DNA of 8,071 bases, from NCBI GenBank assembly GCA_937138955.1, contig CAKZPJ010000813.1, forward strand, positions 1 to 8,071, read 5' to 3'. The DNA comes from an uncultured Flammeovirgaceae bacterium (GTDB lineage Bacteria > Bacteroidota > Bacteroidia > Cytophagales > Cyclobacteriaceae). The number at the start of each line of letters is the position of its first letter. The first letter of the stretch is position 1. This document shows positions 1-6,162 of the stretch, one piece after another. Below the pieces are notes generated by a model. That model worked only from the letters and a program-made list of their open reading frames with translations, searched no databases and had not been told where the DNA came from. The position numbers were made by a program, and so were the translations under genes.

Positions 1-106
1 CTCGCACCGTAGCTTAGGCTACGCCACTCAAAAAGAGCACTAGATTGACAAAAAACCTCTCCTAATAAATCAAAAAATATAACTCAACCAGCTTCTTAGA
101 TACCAT

Positions 107-463
107 TTAATAAAAAGCATCTTCAAAGTGTTTAACCTTCAGGTCAGGCATTAGCGTAATCGCCACAATATCAAAACGTATCATTCCTTCCCATTTTTGT
201 TTCCGTATGTAATAGTCAGCCGTAGCTACAATTAGCTTAACTTGCTGGGGACTCACGAAACTCTCGGGAAAGCCAAAGTTGGTATTACGGCGAGTTTTTA
301 CTTCTACGAATACTAATAGTTGACCTTTCTGCACAATCAGATCGACCTCAGCTCGACGGTAGCGGAAGTTTCGCTCAACTAAAACAAAACCTTCGCGATT
401 AAGGTAATTTAAAGCAACGTCTTCACCCCGTTGTCCGGTTTGCTGTTGAGAAGTTTTCTTCAT
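107..463 (-). CDS. YraN/UPF0102 family protein (restriction-endonuclease-like fold)
   Basis: A 118-residue protein matching the YraN (UPF0102) family along its whole length. The family has a restriction-endonuclease-like core and is thought to act on nucleic acid, possibly in DNA processing or recombination; its cellular role is not firmly established. Visible core residues are G10 and E14 in the first helix (GQRGEDVALNYL), N32-x-R34, the E39-V-D41 pair (AEVDLI), and E54-V-K56 (VFVEVKTR), followed by FGxPESFV. Together these give the E...ExD...ExK arrangement of the nuclease fold. The reading frame is open seven codons further, to a GTG at 484, but the ATG at 463 was chosen because family members usually begin close to the GxxGE helix. 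The gene is divergent from pgi with only 56 bp between start codons, so both promoters must lie in or overlap that gap. Family assignment is confident; biochemical activity is inference. Confidence 0.93.
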   Translation of the reverse strand: MKKTSQQQTGQRGEDVALNYLNREGFVLVERNFRYRRAEVDLIVQKGQLLVFVEVKTRRNTNFGFPESFVSPQQVKLIVATADYYIRKQKWEGMIRFDIVAITLMPDLKVKHFEDAFY

Positions 464-519
464 TGGTCTTTTTAATATACTCACAATTTTAGTAGGTTCA
501 ATCCTAAAATAAGAACACT

Positions 520-2169
520 ATGCTACCCACCATAAATCCTACCACTACTGACGCTTGGTCAAAGCTAAACGAGCACTTTCAACGGATGAAAGATACGCAT
601 ATGCGGACGCTTTTTCAGGAAGATGAGCAACGTTTTTCTCGCTTTTCTCTCAAATTTGAGGATATTCTGCTAGACTTTTCCAAAAATAGAATTACCGAAG
701 AAACGCACAAGCTACTGCTTGACCTTGCCAAAGAGTGTGAATTATCCGAAGCTATTCAAGCCATGTTTAGCGGAAAAGCCATTAACCAAACCGAAGGTCG
801 AGCGGTATTACATGTAGCTTTACGAAACCGCTCTAACGATCCTATCCATGTGGATGGCGAAGATGTAATGCCCGATGTGAACGAGGTATTGGATAAGATG
901 AAAACGTTCTCTGAGAAGATCATCAGTGGGGAGTGGAAAGGCTTTCGGGGTAAACCCATTCGCGATATTGTAAATATTGGTATTGGTGGCTCAGATTTAG
1001 GCCCAGTGATGGTGACCGAAGCCTTGAAACCCTACCAAAAGGAGCATATTCACGTGCATTACGTTTCCAACGTAGACGGTACCCACATTAGCGAAACCCT
1101 GAAGCCACTAAATCCCGAAACTACGCTATTTGTGATCGCTTCCAAGACATTTACTACACAGGAAACCATGACCAACGCCAATTCGGCTAAAGATTGGTTT
1201 TTAGAGCAAGCCAACGATGAAGAAGCCGTGAAGAAGCACTTCGTGGCTCTATCGACTAACCGGGAGGAAGTAGAGAAGTTTGGGATTGATCCAGAGAATA
1301 TGTTTGGCTTTTGGGATTGGGTGGGTGGTCGCTATTCCCTATGGTCAGCCATTGGTCTTACCATTGCTTGTTCTATTGGTTTCGAGAACTTTGAGGAGCT
1401 ATTAGCCGGAGGGCACGCTATGGATCAGCACTTTCGGGATACGGTTCCTGAGAAAAATATTCCGGTGACCTTAGCTTTAATTGGAATCTGGTACAATAAT
1501 TTTTTTGAAGCCGAAACCGAAGCTGTTTTGCCATACGATCAGTACATGCACCGTTTTGCTGCGTACTTCCAGCAGGGCAATATGGAAAGTAATGGTAAAA
1601 ACGTAGATCGCAATGGTGATCCGGTAGGCTATCAGACTGGGCCCGTAATTTGGGGTGAGCCCGGTACCAACGGTCAGCATGCCTTTTATCAGTTAATTCA
1701 TCAGGGAACTAAGCTAATTCCGTGTGATTTTCTGGCTCCGGCAAAAAGTCAAAACCCTATCGGCGATCATCACGCGAAACTTCTGGCCAACTTCTTTGCG
1801 CAAACTGAAGCTCTGATGATGGGCAAAACCGAAGAGGAAGCGGCCCAGGAATTGCGCGAGCAGGGTAAATCTGAGGATGAAATTGAGAAGCTGGCTCCAT
1901 TTAAAACCTTTCAGGGAAATAGACCGACTAACTCTATTTTGTTTGAGAAACTTACTCCACACACACTGGGCGCGCTCATTGCGATGTACGAACACAAAAT
2001 ATTCGTGCAGGGCGTAATCTGGAATATCTTCTCCTTTGACCAGTGGGGCGTAGAGCTAGGAAAGCAACTGGCGAAAAAAATTCTACCTGAATTAGAAGGT
2101 GACAGTACCGTTACCTCCCATGATGCTTCTACCAACGGTCTGATTAACGCTTTTAAAAGTATGAGATGA
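520..2169 (+). CDS. pgi: Glucose-6-phosphate isomerase
   Basis: Phosphoglucose isomerase, which interconverts glucose 6-phosphate and fructose 6-phosphate in the cytoplasm for glycolysis and gluconeogenesis. At 549 residues it has the length of the E. coli-type long form. Substrate-phosphate binding loop GIGGSDLGP lies at residues 154-162. Family signature 1 ([14 protein letters not shown]) is at 266-279, and signature 2 (from [12 protein letters not shown] to the lysine) is at 498-515. The expected catalytic residues are present: E356 in GNMESNGK, H387 in GTNGQHAF and K515 at the end of signature 2. These match the known E355, H386 and K514 of the E. coli enzyme with an offset of one. The ATG at 520 gives a normal N-terminus. 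The last four bases (ATGA) overlap the start of the next gene. No frameshift or missing key residue was seen, so the protein should be active. Confidence 0.98.
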   Translation: MLPTINPTTTDAWSKLNEHFQRMKDTHMRTLFQEDEQRFSRFSLKFEDILLDFSKNRITEETHKLLLDLAKECELSEAIQAMFSGKAINQTEGRAVLHVALRNRSNDPIHVDGEDVMPDVNEVLDKMKTFSEKIISGEWKGFRGKPIRDIVNIGIGGSDLGPVMVTEALKPYQKEHIHVHYVSNVDGTHISETLKPLNPETTLFVIASKTFTTQETMTNANSAKDWFLEQANDEEAVKKHFVALSTNREEVEKFGIDPENMFGFWDWVGGRYSLWSAIGLTIACSIGFENFEELLAGGHAMDQHFRDTVPEKNIPVTLALIGIWYNNFFEAETEAVLPYDQYMHRFAAYFQQGNMESNGKNVDRNGDPVGYQTGPVIWGEPGTNGQHAFYQLIHQGTKLIPCDFLAPAKSQNPIGDHHAKLLANFFAQTEALMMGKTEEEAAQELREQGKSEDEIEKLAPFKTFQGNRPTNSILFEKLTPHTLGALIAMYEHKIFVQGVIWNIFSFDQWGVELGKQLAKKILPELEGDSTVTSHDASTNGLINAFKSMR

Positions 2170-2531
2170 ACATTTATGGCTTTGAAATAAAACTGAACAG
2201 TAAACTTTTGTGCCGAGCTGGATTTGAAAAAGAACGATCGGTTACTACATGTATCGTTACTTCGCTAAGAAGGAAAACGGACGATAAAGAAGAGTTAGAT
2301 CTTCACATAAGTGGATTAAACTCTGAAACTGACCAGAGTGTCAGTTGGGTAAAGCAGAATCTAAAAAAAGGTGATAAATTATCCGTGAAGGTAATCTCAG
2401 GTGATTTTGACCCGCCTACATCGGTGTGCCCCCGCCACGATAAGGCTCTTGAGGCTTTTATACTTAAAAGTAAGTTAAAGACGTACTACGCCCTTCAAGA
2501 AGAACTGAAGGATCATATCAAAGAATGGTAG
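2166..2531 (+). CDS. Small hypothetical protein coupled to pgi
   Basis: A 121-residue soluble protein that I do not recognise. Its ATG overlaps the pgi stop codon in an ATGA junction, which points to translational coupling and co-transcription. There is no signal peptide, membrane segment or metal-binding cluster. The first 80 residues look like alternating beta strands ([32 protein letters not shown]) leading to a helix-like [11 protein letters not shown] and another strand [11 protein letters not shown]. The C-terminus is a charged helix ([20 protein letters not shown], then LKDHIKEW). Cysteines C16, C29 and the C in SVCPRHD are scattered and do not form a motif. The coding region ends 2 bp before the end of the convergent mscL gene. 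A role tied to glucose-6-phosphate metabolism is possible from the overlap alone, but no function can be assigned. Confidence 0.85.
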   Translation: MNIYGFEIKLNSKLLCRAGFEKERSVTTCIVTSLRRKTDDKEELDLHISGLNSETDQSVSWVKQNLKKGDKLSVKVISGDFDPPTSVCPRHDKALEAFILKSKLKTYYALQEELKDHIKEW

Positions 2532-2533
2532 CT

Positions 2534-2968
2534 TTACTCAACCGGAGCTTGCTTCTTTAGTAGATCGCGGATTTCTGCCAATAGCTGAATATCCTTAGGG
2601 GTAGGCACACTCTTTTCGTTTTCGTCCTCAGCTTTCCGCTTCATCGAGTTAATGAATCGGATTACGACGAAGATGGTCAGGGCAATAATGAAAAAATCAA
2701 AGGAGACTTGTACTAATGATCCGTAACCTATGGCTACTTGCTCTTGAATTACGTCTCCGTTTAGTCCCAGTTCGCGCGGGCGAAGTATCCACTTGTACTC
2801 ACTAAAGTCAGTATCGCCAAACAATAGCCCGAACGGAGGCATAATCACTTTCTCTACCAGAGTAGACACAATCTTATTGAAGGCGGCTCCAATGATGATA
2901 CCAATAGCTAAGTCAACTACGTTGCCCCTTACGGCAAACTCTTTAAAATCCTGAATAAACTTGTTCAT
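2534..2968 (-). CDS. mscL: Large-conductance mechanosensitive channel MscL
   Basis: A 144-residue inner-membrane channel subunit that assembles as a pentamer and opens under membrane tension to release solutes after hypo-osmotic shock. The N-terminal amphipathic helix and TM1 are highly conserved: FKEFAVRGNVVDLAIG at about residues 8-23, running through GAAFNKIVSTL to IMPPFGLL near 42-49. The periplasmic loop covers about 50-80 and is slightly longer than in E. coli (136 residues). TM2 covers about 83-107 (VQVSFDFFIIALTIFVVIRF). The cytoplasmic C-terminal bundle helix is seen as IQLLAEIRDLLKK near 127-139. The ATG at 2968 is in register with the family start. The gene converges on the pgi operon with a 2-bp gap, so no dedicated intergenic terminator fits between them. 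The 135 bp upstream carry an inverted repeat described separately. Confidence 0.97.
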   Translation of the reverse strand: MNKFIQDFKEFAVRGNVVDLAIGIIIGAAFNKIVSTLVEKVIMPPFGLLFGDTDFSEYKWILRPRELGLNGDVIQEQVAIGYGSLVQVSFDFFIIALTIFVVIRFINSMKRKAEDENEKSVPTPKDIQLLAEIRDLLKKQAPVE

Positions 2969-3009
2969 GTGTTATGGCTAGTTATAAAATAAAAGAGGAA
3001 GTGCTTTCT

Positions 3010-3043
3010 GGCTAGAATTGTTTGCGGGCTAATTGATCTAGCC
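3010..3043. other. GGCTAG inverted repeat upstream of mscL
   Basis: GGCTAGA at 3010-3016 is complementary to TCTAGCC at 3037-3043 and could form a 7-bp stem. An internal GGCTA at 3027-3031 could compete for the same right arm. No thymine run follows on either strand, so it is not a classic terminator. It could be an operator or an mRNA leader structure of mscL, or chance. Confidence 0.3.
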
Positions 3044-3103
3044 AATTTCCATTCGCCACCTATCTTTGTGTAATTAGTACGCTAACAGCTCTGTTCAAGT
3101 GGA

Positions 3104-3910
3104 CTACGGCTCCCAAACAATCGCATTCAGGATCATTTGTGCGATCTTCGGGTTTTCGTAGTCGGCGGGAGTTTCTCCTGGAAGAATGTAGACAATTCGC
3201 CCCTCACCGTAAGGTTTTAGCCAAACTGCCCGGTCTTGCATAAACAGTTCACCGTTGCGAGGGTCATAGTACTTCAATCCGCAGAGTACGGTCTTTTCTC
3301 TACCATCAGTAAACTTATGATTCAGATACACCTCAGTCTCAGGTAGCGAGATACTGGGGAACTGTCCTTCGGCTGCAGGTCCGTCGGAAGAAATATAGCC
3401 CACCGTTGGCTCCCACTCAATGTTATGATTAGTGATGTAATGGTGCTGATTAAGATTCACTAGAATTAAGGTAATACCGTTGTTGCCGTCATGGTACCAA
3501 CCGTAACCTTCGCCAGGTTTAACCGGATGCCGCGAAAACTCAGGGTGATCTAGCTGAATGCCTAGAAAATCGAAGTAAAATTCGTTACGCGCTTTACCGC
3601 TGCTGATGGAGTGATGCAGACAAACGTACGTTCCTCCCGCCTCGGTATAATCAATAATGGCGCGCTCGGTAGCGGCTTCCAATTTGCCGTGAATAAAGCC
3701 AATCACCGCCTGATAACCAGTCATAGACTCAGGTAAATTCGCTTGATCTACAATATTTACCTCCAACTCGCCAGTAGTCTGTAAAAAATCATTCAGTACT
3801 TCTATCTGAGGCATTTCATCCTGAACTATCAGTACTTTCTGGGCTAGCGTTACTGAACCAGAAGCCAGCAATAGAAAGGCAGATAACAGCAGATTTTTTA
3901 GGTAATGCAT
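3104..3910 (-). CDS. Secreted ThuA-like domain protein
   Basis: A 268-residue exported protein with a ThuA-like domain, a fold related to class I glutamine amidotransferases that is common in secreted Bacteroidota proteins near sugar-utilisation genes. Residues 1-23 form a signal peptide (MHYLKNLLLSAFLLLASGSV, cleavage likely after TLA), with no lipobox. Domain hallmarks are the beta strand KVLIVQDE after the signal, YQAVIGF near 67, the GGTYVCLHHS turn near 101, a histidine-rich middle (NQHHYITNHN), EVYLNHKF, and the typical C-terminus GEGRIVYILPGE...IAQMILNAIVW. The frame extends 12 codons to a TTG, but the ATG at 3910 places the signal peptide at the N-terminus and is preferred. The gene lies downstream of the LOG gene on the same strand, separated by a long inverted repeat. 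The substrate cannot be read from sequence. Catalytic activity of ThuA domains is poorly defined; no sugar gene cluster surrounds it here. Confidence 0.85.
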   Translation of the reverse strand: MHYLKNLLLSAFLLLASGSVTLAQKVLIVQDEMPQIEVLNDFLQTTGELEVNIVDQANLPESMTGYQAVIGFIHGKLEAATERAIIDYTEAGGTYVCLHHSISSGKARNEFYFDFLGIQLDHPEFSRHPVKPGEGYGWYHDGNNGITLILVNLNQHHYITNHNIEWEPTVGYISSDGPAAEGQFPSISLPETEVYLNHKFTDGREKTVLCGLKYYDPRNGELFMQDRAVWLKPYGEGRIVYILPGETPADYENPKIAQMILNAIVWEP

Positions 3911-3930
3911 GATACTATAAGGTTTATGGT

Positions 3931-4021
3931 AGAGGGTAGAAGGCAAAGGACAAAAGGTTACAAGTTAAATGTTTCCAGTTCACTCAACCTTTAACCTTCC
4001 ATCCTGTACCCTTCAACCTCT
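3931..4021. repeat. Imperfect 41-bp-arm inverted repeat between LOG and ThuA genes
   Basis: The purine-rich left arm 3931-3971 (starting AGAGGGTAGAAGG) and the reverse complement of the pyrimidine-rich right arm 3981-4021 (starting AGAGGTTGAAGG) match at about 28 of 41 positions by hand alignment, with a 9-bp centre. Most mismatches are transitions, so several would become G-U pairs in one RNA orientation. The element starts immediately after the LOG gene stop codon. It could be an extragenic repeat of the AACCTTTAACC type, a decayed miniature element, or an mRNA stem that limits read-through or protects the 3' end. Confidence 0.5.
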
Positions 4022-4615
4022 TCACGATTTGAAGGTAGCAAAATTGATAGCATCTTGACTCCACGTGGGAGCATTTCGTAAAGCATCCAATATTTCCTCC
4101 GGTTCGCGAACGAAAATCCACATATTGCGATGCTCCTGAGCCATGAAGTTTTCGTCAATACAGCGTTCTAGCAATGTTTCCAGCGGATCGTAAAAGCCGT
4201 CGGTATTAAGAATGACGATCGGCTGAGTCAAGATGCCTAATCGTTTTAGAGTAAGAACTTCCATAAGTTCTTCTAGTGTTCCGCACCCGCCGGGCAGGGC
4301 AATCAATCCATCCACTCCGTCCAGAAAGCGTTTTTTGCGTTCGTGCATATCTGCCACAAAGTGAAAGCGCGCTACTTTTTTATGATGTAGTTCCACATCG
4401 CGCATGAATTGCGGCATAATACCAATCACTTCTCCGCCCTGTTCTAGCACCGTATCGGCTAGCTTTCCCATTAAGCCAACCGCGCCACCTCCGTAGACCA
4501 CTTCTACACTATTTTCTACCAATTGTTTGCCTAACCGCTCAGTAGCCTCAAAGTACTTTTGATCAATTTTTGCGCTGGATGCGCAGTACACGCATACGCG
4601 TTTGATGTCCGCCAT
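4022..4615 (-). CDS. LOG-family nucleoside 5'-monophosphate phosphoribohydrolase (TIGR00730 type)
   Basis: A 197-residue cytoplasmic Rossmann-fold protein of the LOG family, formerly annotated as lysine decarboxylase-like. Characterised members hydrolyse the N-glycosidic bond of cytokinin riboside or purine nucleoside 5'-monophosphates, releasing base and ribose 5-phosphate. Visible motifs are the first strand VCVYCASS at residues 7-14, the nucleotide-binding GGGAVGLMG at 42-50, the MHERK stretch carrying R93, and the family signature PGGCGTLEE at 108-116, whose final glutamate (E116) is the catalytic partner. Length and motif order are normal. The ATG at 4615 begins just before the first strand. 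Substrate preference, cytokinin or AMP-type, cannot be told from sequence. In bacteria of this kind a housekeeping nucleotide-salvage role is as likely as cytokinin production. The ThuA-like gene follows on the same strand after 111 bp. Confidence 0.93.
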   Translation of the reverse strand: MADIKRVCVYCASSAKIDQKYFEATERLGKQLVENSVEVVYGGGAVGLMGKLADTVLEQGGEVIGIMPQFMRDVELHHKKVARFHFVADMHERKKRFLDGVDGLIALPGGCGTLEELMEVLTLKRLGILTQPIVILNTDGFYDPLETLLERCIDENFMAQEHRNMWIFVREPEEILDALRNAPTWSQDAINFATFKS

Positions 4616-4674
4616 AGTTAAAGTATCTAGGCTGCAAAATACAAATTATTCAAAGTGAAATCGGGCCACTCCTG

Positions 4675-4707
4675 AAATAAAAAAGCGCAGCCGGTGAAGA
4701 CTGCGCT
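4675..4707 (-). terminator. Rho-independent terminator of the beta-helix gene
   Basis: Read on the minus strand, AGCGCAG (4701-4707), a 10-nt loop and CTGCGCT (4684-4690) form a perfect 7-bp GC-rich stem followed by a T-rich tract (TTTTTATTT). It lies about 33 bp after the stop codon of the pentapeptide-type gene and 60 bp before the LOG start, so it separates the two transcription units. Confidence 0.85.
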
Positions 4708-4739
4708 AGAGCAAGGGTTAATAGTTGTTGTAAGTGAAA

Positions 4740-5519
4740 TTAACGATTATTCAGCAGGTAAGACGTAAAGCTACGCCCATTTACTTTGGTATATTTAAAG
4801 TCTTCGTCGCCGTTGAAAGATACATTCTGCATGTTAAGTGGGGTACGAAACTTGGCATATTTAAAATTGGCCAGATCATTGAAAACCGCTTCATCAAATG
4901 AAGCCCCGCGCGGAAATTCAGCGTACTTAAAATTGGCTTCATCATCAAAAACTACCGCCGTAAAATTAGTTTCTTCAGGAAACTCAGCGTATTTAAAGTT
5001 AGCTGATTCCTCAAATACGGATTGAGCGAAAGAAGGGGGTTCAGAAAACTCTGAGTACTTGAAATTAGCTTCTTCTTCAAAGACTGAGCCGGAAAAATCA
5101 GTTTCTTCGGAGAATTCGGAGTACTTAAACTCGCTACCTTCGCGAAAGGTACACTTCCGAAATACCGCATCATCTTCAAAGTGAGCGATAAACGTATCAT
5201 CTTTCCGATCATCGTGGTAATAGGCGATTACATCTCCAAGGAAAGTACAGTTAATAAAGCTAATAGAAGCCTCCACTATACTTTCGTAGGTATCGTTGCT
5301 ACCAAAACCTAACCAGCTATCAGACGATTCAGTACGCTCACGGTTATCTAGATTGGTCAAATCTAAGTCGCCTGCGATCTCTACATTTTCGTAGGAAACG
5401 GACTGTCCCTGATTAATCTGGCGAATAACTTCATCAGCATCAACTCGCTGTTGAGCAAAGCTTACGGTAGCCACAATAGAGAAACTGAATAAAACGAGGG
5501 GCAAGAAGAGTAGTCGCAT
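4740..5519 (-). CDS. Secreted pentapeptide-type beta-helix protein with FKY coils
   Basis: A 259-residue exported protein. Residues 1-22 are a signal peptide (MRLLFLPLVLFSFSIVATVS then FA, with Q following), with no lipobox. Residues 25-60 form a lead-in (VDADEVIRQINQGQSVSYEN, then EIAGDLDLTNL) that itself resembles the first turns of a right-handed beta-helix. Residues 88-125 contain two SF/VF-x-x-CTF units. Residues 131-244 carry a regular repeat of 22 residues, built from two 11-residue units with phenylalanines spaced 5 and 6 apart. FKY occurs at 131, 153, 175, 197, 219 and 241, exactly 22 apart. This matches the general pattern of variant pentapeptide families (F-S-G-A-T-F-S-G-E-A-D type). 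The coils are strongly acidic. The frame is open to a GTG at 5543, but the ATG at 5519 puts the signal peptide first. A terminator follows and an array of dyads lies upstream. Function is unknown; an extracytoplasmic binding or structural role is a guess. Confidence 0.85.
   Translation of the reverse strand: MRLLFLPLVLFSFSIVATVSFAQQRVDADEVIRQINQGQSVSYENVEIAGDLDLTNLDNRERTESSDSWLGFGSNDTYESIVEASISFINCTFLGDVIAYYHDDRKDDTFIAHFEDDAVFRKCTFREGSEFKYSEFSEETDFSGSVFEEEANFKYSEFSEPPSFAQSVFEESANFKYAEFPEETNFTAVVFDDEANFKYAEFPRGASFDEAVFNDLANFKYAKFRTPLNMQNVSFNGDEDFKYTKVNGRSFTSYLLNNR
4788..5129 (-). repeat. 66-bp coding tandem repeat (about 5.2 copies)
   Basis: The DNA encoding the FKY coils repeats every 66 bp. 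Each unit holds the plus-strand motif TTTAAA or CTTAAA, complementary to Phe-Lys-Tyr, followed by glutamate- and alanine-rich codons. Nucleotide copies have diverged, whereas the F, K and Y positions are all kept, indicating selection on the protein rather than a recent duplication. Confidence 0.75.
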
Positions 5520-5611
5520 AGTATAAAAGAGTTTGAATAGCACAAGTTTATACTAGAAGGAATTCAATCGGTGTGCCAAGACCAGAAATGCCTCTGAGGT
5601 GCCTAAAACAG

Positions 5612-5666
5612 CGTTCCTTAGCCAGCAAGTTGTTCGGAAGCGGTCAGAAGTGTTCGTAAGCGAACG
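5612..5666. promoter_or_regulatory. Three tandem imperfect dyads, candidate operators
   Basis: Three 16-bp sites start at 5612, 5631 and 5651, 19-20 bp apart. The best is TGTTCGTAAGCGAACG (5651-5666), a near-perfect dyad TGTTCG-N4-CGAAC. TGTTCGGAAGCGGTCA (5631-5646) matches the symmetrised consensus at 13 of 16 positions, and CGTTCCTTAGCCAGCA (5612-5627) at 11 of 16. They lie 93-147 bp upstream of the beta-helix start codon and just after the Rieske gene. The spacing of about two helical turns suits side-by-side binding of a dimeric regulator. The regulator is not in the window. Confidence 0.4.
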
Positions 5667-5683
5667 GTTTCTACCACTTTTCT

Positions 5684-6097
5684 TTAGCCGATAGTAAGTA
5701 GATCACCCTCGCGGGTCAATTGGACTGAAGTAAGCGAACTTTGCGCTGGGCCGGATACTACGTCACCGTTTACATTAAAGACCGATGCGTGACAACTACA
5801 GGTAGCATTAGTGCTAAACGTCCAATTTCGGGTACATCCCTGATGGGTGCAACGGCTACTAAAGGCTTTTATGCTTCCACCTACATTAACGAATAAATAG
5901 TCTTGGTTAGGATGGAGCACCCATCCGCCATCGTTTTGTAAATCAACAAATGTTGACTCATTCAGATCAATAGTAAAAGTACTATTGCCATCATTAGGAG
6001 CTGGATCTTCGTTTTCGCTACAACTTTTCAGGCTGATACCCAAAACAGAGGCAACCGTAGCTAAACTAGCCGATTTTAAAAACGCTCTCTTTTCCAT
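5684..6097 (-). CDS. Rieske [2Fe-2S] lipoprotein with Tat-like signal
   Basis: A 137-residue exported iron-sulfur protein. The N-terminus EKRAFLKS resembles a twin-arginine motif with lysine replacing the first arginine (KRxFLK), followed by a hydrophobic stretch and a candidate lipobox LKSC with C26 as the acylation site. The residues after it are acidic (SENEDPAPND). The Rieske domain covers about 40-137. Box 1 is C83-T-H85-Q-G-C88 and box 2 is C100-S-C102-H103-A-S. C83, H85, C100 and H103 should ligate the cluster, and C88 and C102 should form the disulfide typical of higher-potential Rieske proteins. The GPAQSSLTSVQL segment (116-127) is the usual end of the fold. The ATG at 6097 was chosen over an upstream in-frame TTG because it places the export signal first. 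The gene follows the GMC oxidoreductase by 65 bp on the same strand, suggesting a shared operon or pathway. It lacks the transmembrane anchor and length of a cytochrome bc subunit, so it is likely a stand-alone electron carrier. Confidence 0.9.
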   Translation of the reverse strand: MEKRAFLKSASLATVASVLGISLKSCSENEDPAPNDGNSTFTIDLNESTFVDLQNDGGWVLHPNQDYLFVNVGGSIKAFSSRCTHQGCTRNWTFSTNATCSCHASVFNVNGDVVSGPAQSSLTSVQLTREGDLLTIG

Positions 6098-6162
6098 AGT
6101 AACAAAGTTGTATGACAGTGAATGAATACACAACAGGATAACGGAACTGTTTGATCAATCTG

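Noticed and set aside
2..43. Possible C-terminal tail of a plus-strand gene (ends at TAG 41-43)
   Set aside because: Only 13 codons are visible and they overlap a hairpin; there is no way to support coding status from so little sequence.
61..106. Minus-strand mini frame MVSKKLVELYFLIY just after the yraN gene
   Set aside because: Fourteen codons of AT-rich sequence with no supporting signal; expected by chance.
756..2135. Several minus-strand open frames inside pgi
   Set aside because: They are antisense shadows of a full-length, motif-complete pgi and their translations show no family resemblance.
3911..3946. N-terminal extension of the ThuA-like protein to a TTG start
   Set aside because: It would bury the signal peptide behind 12 residues; similar GTG or TTG extensions on the YraN, beta-helix and Rieske genes were rejected on the same reasoning.
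4788..5129. CRISPR-like regular repetition
   Set aside because: The 66-bp period is coding, has no identical repeats or unique spacers, and translates as beta-helix coils.
4786..5212. Open frames on both strands inside the FKY repeat region
   Set aside because: The 66-bp repetition keeps alternate frames open; their low-complexity translations merely mirror the repeat, while the signal peptide and regular F spacing support only the minus-strand frame ending at 4740.
6098..6130. Promoter for the Rieske gene: TTG, 20-bp spacer, CAACTTTG
   Set aside because: It is one mismatch from the Bacteroidota consensus, but the -7 box ends only 5 bp before the ATG, which would make the mRNA essentially leaderless; too weak to list as a feature.
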